64,000 bases of DNA from Coptis chinensis (lineage: Eukaryota > Streptophyta > Magnoliopsida > Ranunculales > Ranunculaceae). Made by a program: the position numbers and the translations under genes. The notes beneath the pieces are model-generated. The model was not told where the DNA came from, searched no databases, and saw only the letters and a list, made by a program, of their open reading frames with translations. This document shows, piece by piece, positions 1 to 10,400 of the stretch; the stretch's first letter is position 1, and the number at the start of each line of letters is the position of its first letter. The stretch spans positions 7,909,501 to 7,973,500 of the forward strand of contig CM027382.1 of NCBI GenBank assembly GCA_015680905.1. The letters are read 5' to 3'.

Positions 1-836
1 GATTTGGCCATTGGCTTTTGTTCTTTTCAATCTTCTTCTTTAAATTTTCCAGAATTGCTTTATTGGTAGCATATGCTTGGCCATTGTTTTGGGCGTACTG
101 GGGGGTGGAAAATGCGTGGACGATCTTCCACTTTGCCAGAAACTCCTTGACTATTTTACCTTTGAATTGGGAGCCATTATCCATCACCAGTGTGTGGGGA
201 AGACCAAATCTGGTGATGATGTGTGTCCAGATGAAGTTTTTGACATGGGATTCTTTGATGTGTGCTAGGGGGATCGCTTCAATCCACTTAGTAAAGTAAT
301 CAGTGGTGGCAAGGACGAAGCGAAACCCGGTGCTTTTCTGTAGGGTGAACAGGCCCATGATGTCCATGCCTTACATGTGAAATGGCCAAAGGCTGGCGAC
401 GTTAATTAATTTGCGAGCTGGTTGGATGATATTGTGGCCAAAGGTTTGGCACTTAAGGCATTTGAGTACGTACGTCTTGGCATTGATCTGCATTCGCGAC
501 TAGAAGTACCCTTGGGAGATCGCTTTGTGACCAAAGAACGACCTCCAGCATGGTTCCCGCATTCTCCTTCATGAATTTCTGCAAAAATTAACTGACCTTG
601 TTATGGGCTTATGCACCTCAAGTGAGGTCCGCCAGCAGATTTTCTGAATAGTTTGTTGTTGATTAGGCAGTAACGACGTGCCTGATATTGCACTTGTCGG
701 GCTTTGGTATGTTCTTCTGGGATAACACCATGCTGGATGTAGTTGATGGGGGTTGCATCTAGGTTTGACTCATCTGACTGTCAGAGAGTGGGCACAGGTC
801 AGTGATTGCCAGGATATGCTCATTTTGGTAAGCAGG
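1..836 (-). pseudogene. Integrase domain of the Tat element (partial, active-site Glu lost)
   Basis: This is the integrase that would join element cDNA to the host genome. In the minus-strand reading a CLKCQTFGH zinc-binding segment is followed by the RNase H-fold core. The first catalytic Asp is in TDYFTKW (codon 301-299) and the second in MDNGSQF (codon 181-179). The third catalytic position, exactly 35 residues later as in DD35E enzymes, lies in NGQAYATNK (codon 73-71) and is Tyr instead of Glu. A TAA stop interrupts the segment between the zinc-binding part and the core near 370. The core from about 310 to 1 is otherwise an open, well-conserved reading frame. The C-terminal part lies outside the window. 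Confidence 0.88.
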
Positions 837-1706
837 TCAGTTCACTACTTCTATGAATAAATGTCTAGGGGTGCAACTCAGTGTTTGAGTAGCCAGATAA
901 GCTAAACTGTCCGCGTGACGGTTCTCGTCGCGCAAGAAGTGGTGTATGGTTGCTTTCTTAAAAGAAGGAAGTAACTGATAAACAACTTGAAGGTATTTAG
1001 AAAGGTTACCTTCATGGGTAGTGTAATCTTTAGCAATCTGGCGAACAACCAGTTGCGAGTCACTAAAGACTTGAAGTTCTTGTGCACTGAGCTGTAGCGC
1101 CATTCTGAGTCCCATAATTAGTGCCTCATACTCCGCCTCGTTGTTAGAGGTCGCAAAGTCGATGCGAACTGACTCCTCAACCATAGTTCCCTCAGGGGAT
1201 ACTAAGACGACTCCGATGCCACTTCCTCCGGGGTTGTTAGAACCATCCACATAGAGTGACCAGATGGACTTGTCATGTTTTTTGATGGATGGGGTGGTTG
1301 TGTCTGGCTCCCAATTCAAGTCGTCCACTGGAAAATTTGCTAGAAAGTCAGCCACAACTTGGCCTTTCTGGGACGTGCGCGGAACGAACTCGATGTGGTG
1401 CTCGCCGAGCTCCTCTGCCCATACTTCCATGCGAGTCGCCTTGTTCTCTTTAAGAAGGATCTTCTTCAGTGGGAAGTCGGTGAGTACTTTGATGGGATGT
1501 GCTTGAAAATAAGGCCGGAACTTCTTTGCAGAGTATAGCAATGCGAGTACTGCTCTTTCAATATAGGAGTAGTTCTTTTTCGCTGATGTTAATGTCTTAC
1601 TTGTGAAGTAGATCAGCTTCTCGGAGTTGTTGTACGTCTTCCTTGAAGAGAATTGAGCTGATAGCAAAGTCTGACACCGCAAGGTAGAGCCCCAACGTTT
1701 CACCAT
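837..1706 (-). pseudogene. RNase H and second plant-type RNase H of the Tat element
   Basis: This 289-residue open frame carries two domains. Residues about 20-120 resemble the end of the ordinary gypsy RNase H (KNYSYIERAVLALLYSAKKF, then VLTDFPL). Residues about 145-280 form the additional RNase H found in Tat elements: SLYVDGSNNPGGSGIG, SNNEAEYEALIMGL, VFSDSQLVVRQI, then a DENRHADSLAYLA end. The Asp/Glu metal-binding positions (YVDG, EAEYEAL, FSDSQ, HAD) are visible. The frame is open throughout, making it the best-preserved part of this element. The upstream RT is joined by frame breaks near 1700. Confidence 0.88.
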
Positions 1707-2571
1707 CTGTTGGTTTTGCTAGGACGGGCGGTGTTGTTAAGTACTCTTTGAGAGTAGAGAATGCTTGGTGGCACTGGTCGCTCCATGAGAATTGTTCTCA
1801 TTGTTTGAGAAGCTGCAGGAAAGGTCGACATTTGTCTGATGCCCTTGATATGAATCGGTTGAGTGCTGCGACCATACTTGAGAGTTTCTATATTTGCTTC
1901 TTTGTCTTTGGATCGGGCATTTCCAAGAACGCTCGGATTTGGTTTGGATTGGCCTCGATCTCTCATTGTGAGACTTGATATCCTAGAAACTTCCCGGAGG
2001 ACACTCTTAAAAGGCATTTTTCAGGGTTCAGCTTCATTTGAGTTCGACGCAATCTGGAGAATGCCTGCTCAAGGTGAGTAAGGTGGTTGCCTGCTTTCTT
2101 GCTCTTGACCACCATGTCGTCAATATACACTTCCATGGTGTCTCCTAGCATGTCCTGGAACATGTCAGTAACGAGCCGTTGGTAGGTCGCTCCAGCGTTC
2201 TTGAGGCCGAACGGGAGGACGTTATAATAGTAGACTCCTTGTTATGTGGTGAATGAAGTTTTCTCTTGATCTTCTTCTGCAAGTGGGATCAGGTTGTATC
2301 CACTGTGTGCGTCCATAAACGATAGGAGCTCGTGGCCACAAGTCTGGTCCACGAGTCGGTCGATTCGTGGTAGGGGAAAACTATCATTAGGTGTGTGTTG
2401 GTTAACATTGGTGAAGTCTACGCATAGGCGAACTGTACCATTCTTTTTTGGGACAGCTACTATGTTAGCAATCCACTCTGGGTAATCGACCTTCTTGATG
2501 AAGCCGACCTGTTTAAGCTTGTCGATCTCATCATTGATGGCTTTTTGAAATCTGAGGGATAGTTTCCTAGG
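1700..2571 (-). pseudogene. Reverse transcriptase domain of the Tat element, with stops
   Basis: The minus-strand translation follows the gypsy RT order: a VPKKNGTVRLCVDFTNVN segment, then SFMDAHSGYN, LPFGLKNAGATYQR, and the catalytic YIDDMVVKS (YxDD near 2126-2115), followed by KFLGY. Several in-frame stops (for example after QVSQ near 1963) and a shift near 1700 divide it into separate open pieces. The motifs are intact enough for a firm family call, but no continuous polymerase could be made from this copy as written. Confidence 0.88.
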
Positions 2572-3663
2572 TCACTGCCGAACTGGTCTAGCATTGGGGT
2601 TGACATTAAGTCTATGACATGCAACACTAGGATCTATATCGGGCACATCGATATATGACCAAGCAAAAACATATTTAATCAGTGATAAAAAGTTTACAAG
2701 TTGTGCTCGGAGCAAGGGGTCAAGGTTAGCCCCTACATAGACAAACTTGGGATCGTCTTCAGTTCCCAGGTTCACTCGCTCTTTCTCCTCGGTTTGAACC
2801 GGTGCTTTTAAAGCTGAAGTGACCCTAGTGGGACTGGTCATAGGTGATGCTTTAGCGCTCTGAGGACTGTAGGTCTGGGCCACAGGAATTGGGGCAACCT
2901 CTGTGGTATCGACAACAGGGGCTGATGCGACCTCTGTGGTCATTACAACAGGGGCTGGTGCGATCTCTGGGACCTGGATTAACGGGTGAGCAAGTGTTAT
3001 GGCGACCACTGGGGTCGTGACTGGTGGAAGAATAGGCGCCTTGGCGACCTCTGGGGTCGTGACTGGCAGAATGACTCTTTTGCGAGAGCCCCCAGCTTTC
3101 TGCTCCGGTGTTTTGGACTTGACCTCAGAAACTAAATCCTTGGCCATCGTGTAGCTGGTGGGCTCGTTCGGAATGGTAAGAGAAAGGTCAACAGTTTGGC
3201 TCGCTGAAAGGATCTGGTTGCAGTGATAAGCCTCGAGCTGGTTGCTGCGAAGCTCCATCGTACCTCTAGGGCCGGGAAAGTGGAGCACTTGATGCAGTGT
3301 GGATAGTATAGCTTGCATTTGGTGAATCCAACGCCGTCCTAGGATGGCATTATAAGACGAGTGGATGTCGAGCACGCTGAAATGTGTGTTGAAGCTGACT
3401 TTGTCCTCCCTGGATCCAACGGAGACTGGGAGTACGTATGATGTCACCAATGGGGTCGGCTCAGGAGTCATTGAATCCATAAAGGGGGGCGATTGGATCT
3501 ATGAAGACCGATTTGGGTAAGTTCATCTCTTTGATGGTGTGATAGAACAAGATGTCACACAAACTACCACGATTAATCAGGACGCGCTTAACTGTCCAGT
3601 CACTGATTTTGACATGGACGACTAAAGCATCATTGTGAGGGAGGCAAACCTTGTTGAGGTCGA
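2572..3663 (-). pseudogene. Aspartic protease and gag-pol linker of the Tat element
   Basis: The open frame at 3480-2572 holds the end of the protease domain (SSYNAILGRRWIHQM, the conserved I-LGR-W segment) and a long Pro/Thr/Val/Ala-rich linker with repeated 'VA-PV-TTEVA' phrases, ending at the start of RT. Upstream (3660-3490) the same protein continues with the active-site region, read as LINRGSLCDILFYHTIKEM. The catalytic Asp expected before x-G-S is Asn here (codon 3574-3572), so the protease is predicted to be dead. The linker repeats are low-complexity. Confidence 0.8.
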
Positions 3664-3810
3664 CCTCTGTGAAAGTTATATCACCTGAACTACGACCTGA
3701 ATTGTGTGGGGTCGGAGCGGCCTATGAAGAGACTTCTTGAAGAATGCCAACATGCCTCCTCTTTTCTCAAGAGGATGTAACAGAACCATCCTAGAACGTG
3801 ATCATGTGTA

Positions 3811-5052
3811 TCATTTTGTCGTTGTCTCTGTCTGATGAGTGCTGACTATGGTCATGACGGGAGCGGTCTCTAGGGCGTCCTCTGCTACGAGAGCGAGCCT
3901 GTACATTATGGCGAGCTGGAGACCTACTACGTTCTCTGCGAGCCATGAGCTTATGGCGTAGGTCGCCATCCGCGATATTGGTATAATGCTTGATATGTCC
4001 TGACTCGACGAGGTCCTAGAGGTAGTGCTTGAGCCCCCAACACGCATCGGTCTCATGACATTTTGCTCAGTAGAAGGCACAGTAAGGCTTGCCAGGTCGA
4101 TCTTCTTGCTTTCGAACGTCGGGTCGGTAATAGGCAGCCTTCTTGATCTTGTCCAATATGTAACCGGGAGATCGGGTGAGTACACCGAACTCGCTGTTGT
4201 TGCTTGGTCTGTCCACGGTCTTCTGTCCCTACTGTCTGGGTCGCTTTTTTGAAGGTGGAGTGTCGGCAGAGATCGCTGCCACTTCTTGTTCTTCTGTTAA
4301 ACCGTGACACTGCAGGCCTTCTTGCAACTTGATGTACTTGTCTACTCGAGCGTACAATTCAGATAAAGTTTATGGGCGTTCCTTCATGAGCGATCTGGAG
4401 AGTGCTGTGTTGTGCACGCGACAGGCTTTGGAGAATGCCAATGTTGCGAATGACTCTTTGAGGCCGCTTTCCATGCTGAGTAGTTCGGTTTTGAACCGAC
4501 GTAGGAAGGCGCGAATGGTTTCATCTTCACCAAGAGAGAGCTGGAATAGGGAATCTAGATATGCTTTTTTACGCCTGTTATGGACGTACTGGCTAGCGAA
4601 GAGATCGGTGAGATTATCGAGTCTGGCTCAAGTGAAAAGAACCAATCAAGAGCGCCATCTTGCAGGTTGGCGGGAAATAGGCGACAGTGAAGGTGATCGA
4701 ACTCTTGGGCGCTATAGAGCGCGAGGCTCTGAATATAGCGAACTACGTGTTGACCTGGACACGTGCTGCCGTTGTACATTGCGAAGTTTGGTTGGACGAA
4801 ATCGGGGGGGGAAGGTTTACTTAGTACCTCAGTAGTGAAAGGGGATGCCCGGTACGTCTTTAACATCTTCTGAACAATTTGGGTGGCGTCCTTCTTGACT
4901 GCACTTTGATGTATTCTTTGTGACAACTCGTTGATTTGCTGGTTGACTTCGTTGATACCGTCCTCTGCGAAAGCACCAGGTGGATTTTCTGCGTCCACTT
5001 GTGCTTTCAAAACAATATTCTCCTGCCTGAGCAGGGTGATGTGCTCGTTCAT
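3811..5052 (-). pseudogene. Gag of the Tat element, fragmented
   Basis: The N-terminal open frame 5052-4555 (165 residues) starts with a coiled-coil-like segment (MNEHITLLRQENIVLKAQ) and carries the retrotransposon gag core: MYNGSTCPGQHVVRYIQSLALYS, then LFPANLQDGALDWFFSL. After a frame break the protein continues over 4310-3811. There a CCHC-like zinc knuckle, read C-x(6)-C-H-x(4)-C (YCAFY, then CHET, then ACWG), is followed by an Arg/Ser-rich tail (RSRSRGRPRDRSRHDH) typical of nucleocapsid. One residue of the knuckle region is a stop. It would form the particle coat and bind the RNA. Confidence 0.82.
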
Positions 5053-5159
5053 TGTGCCTACTTGACTTGCTAAACTCTAGACTTGAGCTTCGAGGATTGC
5101 CATGCTTTGTGGGCTTGAGTATTTTTGTTGTGGAAAGTGGTTGCTCAAGAAATCAAGAT

Positions 5160-5174
5160 CACAGATGGCGCCAA
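5160..5174 (-). other. Primer-binding site of the Tat element
   Basis: On the minus strand the LTR end TTTACA is followed by T and then TGGCGCCATCTGTG. A TGGCGCC start directly after an LTR is the usual primer site in this retrotransposon group, complementary to the 3' end of a tRNA ending GGCGCCA. I did not determine which tRNA. It fixes the inner LTR edge at 5175. Confidence 0.7.
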
Positions 5175-5738
5175 TGTAAAGGTGTGATTTAGTTTCACCT
5201 TACAGATGTAACAAAAGGGGAGAATGGGTTTGGAAATGGGAAAGACCGAGTTTGCTTGTGGAGCGAACTGCCTATGTATCTGTCTCTTGATTCTGGGGGG
5301 AGAGAAGAATCAGGTCTGGCGTAGTTCATGGAGTGGGTATTTATAGCTGGCGAACGTGGAGATCTACCCAACACGTGGAATGACAATTACAAATGTATGG
5401 TTGGGATCGAGTAAGAGTGTTGGAAAGGATTTGGTAGGAATTCTGTAATGATGGGGGGTGGTTACAGTGGTTCATAATTTGCGGTAAGGGAATGTGGAAG
5501 TATGGTTTTGGCAATGATTGTTTCTAGAAGATAGGTTGTGTCACGAGATAGAATGCTCTGTGTGAGGATATGCGAGTCGATCTGTTCTGGAGCAATCTCG
5601 TAGCTCGGGTGCGTGAGCTAATGATGTAGGTCGTTCTGAGGGCAGTTCGGAGAACGAGGTCAGATGTCGCTGTGGTATCTCCACTATGCTGGACAAATGT
5701 CTGATATTCCTGAATGAAAATATCACTCCCTCACAACA
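5175..5738 (-). repeat. 5' LTR of the Tat element (564 bp)
   Basis: The inner edge is set by the primer site at 5174. The outer edge is the TG..CA pair that closes at 5738 (minus-strand start TGTTGTGAGGGAGTG). On the minus strand a TATA box, CTATAAATA, lies at 5346-5338, which suits an RNA start some 30 nt further on. The outer edge is inferred from TG/CA ends alone, because the second LTR is not in the window. Confidence 0.75.
5338..5346 (-). promoter_or_regulatory. TATA box in the Tat LTR
   Basis: The minus strand reads CTATAAATA inside the LTR, upstream of the primer site by about 165 nt, a normal place for the U3 promoter. Confidence 0.6.
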
Positions 5739-6309
5739 CTGTACTCCATAGTAGCTAAATTTTCAGCTGAGTTTTAAAGCAGTCTAAATTTATTTTGACA
5801 AGTAAAAGTATTTGGCGATACACGCGTTGAAGTCCAAATCAACCAATTTGTGGAGAGGAGCCGAATGAAATTGTTTATTTCTGCCTATCCAAGAAATATA
5901 TATGAAACTGTTTTGTACCCTAATTGGACATAAAAGGTAGAAAGTAAGGCTCGGTAGCTCACTCTGCAAGTGCTTCACAGCCCAGTTGGTTTTAAACAAT
6001 CCAGCTCCATTAGTCCATTTAGTCCATTACATATTTGTCCGAATTGAAATGTTCACCTAGTAATTCCTCTTGACACAATAAGCCGACTAGTACGTGCGCG
6101 CATGCCACTCAGAACCTGTTAAAACTGTTATATGAAAATATATCAGTAGCTTTTATCAAGCCAGCATTGCTATCAATGTGTCTGAATGGTTCACAATACC
6201 AAAACTGCATAATGAACAATCATCTGCACTTTCATGATCAATACATACCATTCAAAGGCTCTTCAGTTCTGTTCTTTTATAACTAATTAAGCAACAACGT
6301 TTTCAAATC
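5739..6309. other. Intergenic stretch upstream of the subtilase fragment
   Basis: About 570 bp without a credible coding region. It should contain what was the promoter of the subtilase gene beginning at 6310, but I see no distinctive element. The short minus-strand frame at 5999-5790 has no recognisable motif. Confidence 0.5.
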
Positions 6310-7027
6310 ATGAAATTATCTATAGCTCTAACCCTTTTCTTGTTCTTGAGACTTACTCTGACAAATGGGATTAAGCCTAAGGTCAGGCATGCAACAATAT
6401 CATTTTAGTAGGATTTATTTGATTACCGTTATGCTTTGGCAATGAGAATAGTGAATTTTTTGAAAAACTTAGAAGATATACACTACTTTAGATTCCAACT
6501 ATATGCTCTTTAAGACAGACATTAAAACAGTATTGGTGTATGTACCAATATGCTGTTGCTTACCTTTTTTTTCATTAAGTGCTTAATTAAATTTTTTGTC
6601 TGCAGCATTACATTGTTTACATGGGGAACACTCGCTTCCAAATATGAATTCTGTAATCTCAGCTAACCATGAGATGCTTGCAATAGTCACAGGAAGGTAA
6701 AACCCAAATATTTCACAAATATGTGTAGGCTTCTAATACTAGCTTTTATTATTATATCAAAGTAATCTTGGAAAGCAATTGTATGCAAATGCTAAAACAC
6801 TCAAAAATTATTCTTAGTTTTCATGGAGCGCAGCAAGCTGCAGTTCATCATTACACTAAGAACTTTCGAGGCTTCTCGGCCATGCTCTCACCAGAACAAG
6901 CACAAAAACTTGCTGGTAAGCTTGAAAATAAGTGAATAATGCACAACTGTTTTGGGTTCATTATTAATCTCGCTCTCTGGACTCTACAATATTTTTTCAG
7001 AGAGTGAATCGGTTATATCAATTTCTA
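6310..7027 (+). pseudogene. Subtilisin-like protease gene fragment: signal peptide and I9 propeptide only
   Basis: Four exons of a plant secreted subtilase are visible. Exon 1 (6310-6381) encodes a 24-residue signal peptide (MKLSIALTLFLFLRLTLTNG). Exon 2 (6606-6696) encodes HYIVYMG, the hallmark of the inhibitor I9 propeptide. Exon 3 (6818-6915) encodes HHYTKNFRGFSAMLSPEQAQ. Exon 4 starts at 7001 with ESESVISI and loses similarity after about 7027. All junctions are GT-AG and in phase. One base is missing in the GGGG run after YIVYMG (near 6625), shifting frame within exon 2; downstream residues match the family again in the next frame. The peptidase S8 domain with its Asp-His-Ser triad is absent. 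Upstream exons look otherwise healthy, suggesting truncation by the duplicated unit that starts here. Confidence 0.85.
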
Positions 7028-7430
7028 TGGCACTTCTGGAAATCCAATCTAATTTCACGCAAACATGTGGTCAACTGGTAACTGTCCACCACTTATGCAC
7101 TTATAGTCTGTTTGGTGTAGCAGAGCACTTAATTTTTGCAAGTTTTTGGGGGAAAGTTTTGTGATCCTGAATTTGCTATGGAAACATCAACGGACCCTCA
7201 CATTAAGCTCAATTTCAACTGACGTTCACTTCTCACCTCTGATTTCTCACCTTATAAACTATGACATCTAAGTTCTCATCCCAAATTAAGATGAAATACT
7301 CGACCTTTTCATTACTTTCCCTTCCTTAATCATTCACCCAATTTAAGCAAGGGTTTGAGCAATCTATCTGCTGTCGCCATAACTTTGCTCCATTTATTTG
7401 TCGTCGTTTTCTTTTAGGATCCCCGCTACA
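7028..7430 (+). other. 5' flank of the Ulp1-like gene (start of the local duplication unit)
   Basis: Non-coding. From about 7040 it matches 14.25-14.58 kb with many small differences, for example the shared ATTTAAGCAAGG and GAGCAATCTATCTGCTGTC. It therefore belongs to the duplicated unit and is probably the promoter and 5' UTR of the gene starting at 7431. Confidence 0.6.
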
Positions 7431-10400
7431 ATGCGAAACCCTAAAAGGTGTGTTTTTTATATACGGAAATTTATTGGTTCAATGATTCACAATGTTGAAT
7501 TGAACTATTGCACAGTGAAAATAACACAAATGTTAAGATTAAAATAAGGGTAATATTTGGTTTCCTTTTCCAGGATTTCATACAGTTTCAGTTAGCGATA
7601 TCATAATAAGGGAAATGTGTTTGATAATGTAACCAGTTGATGAGGAATTCCTTTCTTCTGATGTATGCTTTAGCAGTAACTGTAGAATTAATCGTTTGTG
7701 CTCCCTAGGATGTTTTAAACTTGTTTGTTGTCTATTTATTAGTGATGTTGTCTTAATTTGCTTACAAAATGTCTTGATGTGTGCAGTAGTTCCAAGAGGA
7801 AGGGCAAGAAAGTTGAACATCCAGCGGGACCTCAAGTAAGGATTACTTCCCGCTGTTGTCTTAGAAAGCTTCGAGAGTAGCTGTTTGATTTATTTGATAA
7901 TGACGAAAGAGAACATTTTCAAACTTCTCCGTTTGGTTTTCTTCTAATGGTTGATGGGACTGTGGACTCTAGGGATCCTGAAAAAACTACGTACAATCAT
8001 TTTAGCCACCCCAAATTGGTTTCAGAGTTGCTAAAAATGAGAATCGCTCTTGGAACTTTTAGTGTTGGTGGCAAGTACATCTCATTCAAGTCGTCGGATA
8101 TGGCACTGCTAACCGGGCTTTCTACCCAACGTCCACCTAGCTGGTATTATGAAATGAACGAGAATGAGCCGAGTGATTTTCGGACGAGGTATTTTCCCTT
8201 AACAGAAGCTCGTGCTTCACTACGTGGTCAAATTAAATGTCAAGAGATTCTCAAGGCTAGAGAGACAACCAAAGATAATGCCCTAACTGATCCTAACACG
8301 GCTGATGATATCCACCGCCTTAACAGTCTTTTCTGTCTTGGTGCTTTCCTGATCCCAACTAGGTCACAAGGGGTTAGAGTCTAGTGGGTTGACATTGTTG
8401 CTAATTTGGAGAAGTTTGATTCTTTTCCTTGGGGTTATCTTGCCTACGAATTGGTATTCAAGGAATTTGAGTCGCTGTATGAGAAGATGAATGCCCACTT
8501 TGCAGCGTTTCCTACCCGCCCTTATACTGGGACCCTCCACGGTTGTGTCCTAGCGTTCAACCTTGGGTATTCCTCCACATTCTGCCACTGGGGGCAAGAC
8601 GGTTGGATCCTATCGACTTCCCGTGGTTTAAATGGTGGGTGAAAATTCCTGGACAGAGTTGTTAGGCCATTGGGTGGGAATCGAAGTTGACTAAGAGGGG
8701 AAGAGTGCATGTTGTGGTTCTCGATCGCATAGATATTCCAGAGGACATTAGGAATAAGGAAGTGGTCAAATCAGCTTTGGAGGTTTGTATCTCTTTGCCT
8801 AACCATTCACGGTGTTATACTGTGTTATGTGTACTTTTTCGAGAGCAGCTTGTTTTATGATTTTTATGTTTTGTTATGACAGCGAGAGCTGCTCAATATG
8901 TCTAAGGATTACGATCTCCTGGCGCAAAGAAGAAATTCGGAGCTGGATACATTATTGGTATAACTATGAGGGGTTATTATATTTTACTCATTTTTCAATA
9001 TGAATTAGACATTATGGTCTACTATTTTGACATCTAAGTTGTTTCATTTTAGGTGATTAAGAAGACGGCAGAGGAGATCCTCGCTCTTGCTTACCGCCGA
9101 GCGAAAAGGTATGTGAGAAGAGAACTAACTCTGGTGGAAGAGGAAAGAGATAGTGACGAGGCAGAAGATGAAGAGAGAGCAGAAGTTGTTAGTAGTGAAG
9201 GTGAGTCCAAAAAAGTGCATACCAGGAAATGCACAAGACGCGAGTCTGTTCGCCAAAGAAAGGTTGTCAAAGTAGAAGCTGTCAAGAAGAAACAGCCTAC
9301 CCCTGTTAAAGAGAAACAAGCGGTCGTTGTTAAAAAAAACACCACTACCTTCCACTAGGAAACCACCCCAACTTCCAAAGATGAAAGAACGTACTCCTCC
9401 TAGAAATAATCCTACTACTGTAACCCAAAAAGTACATACAGTGCCTATTACCGGAGCCATTAGAAGGGCAACACGATCGTCGGCCCCCCTTGGAGTAAGT
9501 GTTGCGCTCCCCTCAACTTATGGGAGGAAGAGAAAAGATGTGTATGAACAACTCCAGGATTCTTCAAAATATACCGTGTCCAAGCGTTAAATCCCAGGCT
9601 GGAGAAACTGGAGTTATTACCCAGCGTGTTAGGGGGAATGAAGCAGAGCCTTTATCAGTCACGGAGGAAGATACAATTCCCTATTGAATACGCAGAAAGG
9701 CCGCTTAACCTGGCAAGACTGATCAACAATCAACAATTGGAAGAGGAGGCTACTGCTAACAAGAGAATGTCATCGTCAGCACATGTGGTGAGTCAAGTCC
9801 TAGTGGCTGCTATGAAAAAAAGAGATCATTTTTTGGGTTTATTTGCACCGACCTTAGATGCCTCGATGGCTGAATATGAAAAAATAACCTCCTCACTTTG
9901 TGGGTTTGATCTAAATCAGGATTTGTATGACATTTCGAAGGAGTCTGAAGAGGGTCATAGCACCAACAACCAAGTACCTACTGAACTGTAATGTATTTTA
10001 TCATTTGTTACGACAACAGTTATTGCAAAATTGTAAGGATACAAATTTGCAACTCTATCTCCCTCTCCCTATCGTGTTGTGTTGTGCAGGTCCTTCAAGA
10101 GACTCACAACCCCAGTGTTATTGAGCCCCACCTATTTGTTGTGGAGACTGCACAATATATTAACCCTATCCACCCTAAACAAATGGATGGGTTGTTCGAC
10201 AAGTCTCTAAGCGTGCAGTTGTTTGGGAGTCAGCCTGATGTTATTGATCGGGGAGGAGAAGACTTGCTGAAAGATGTTTCGGTTGAAGAACTTAACAAGT
10301 GTTATACTGAGCGGAGTCAACCTGAGCCGGCTGTTAGGGCAGGTGAACACCTGAGGGGGAGCATGAGTGACATGGAAGTCTACCAATCGTATGTGTCAAG

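Larger units (their letters stand above)
1..5738 (-). mobile_element. Tat-lineage Ty3/gypsy retrotransposon, decayed, 5' portion only
   Basis: Read on the minus strand the order is LTR (5738-5175), primer site (about 5174-5160), gag, protease, RT, RNase H, a second plant-type RNase H, then integrase, running off the left edge. The second RNase H with SNNEAEYEALI and the TGGCGCC primer site directly next to the LTR are typical of the Tat group (Ogre/Retand/Huck relatives) of non-chromovirus gypsy elements. The ORFs are broken by stops and frameshifts, and catalytic residues of protease and integrase are substituted, so the copy is judged inactive. The 3' LTR, and therefore the target-site duplication, is outside the window. 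Confidence 0.9.

Noticed and set aside
1264-2081. Plus-strand frames over the Tat pol region
   Set aside because: Antisense shadows of RT and RNase H, which carry clear motifs on the minus strand.
9091-9460. Minus-strand frames of 84 and 111 residues
   Set aside because: Shadows of the Lys/Arg/Glu-rich Ulp1-like exon on the plus strand.
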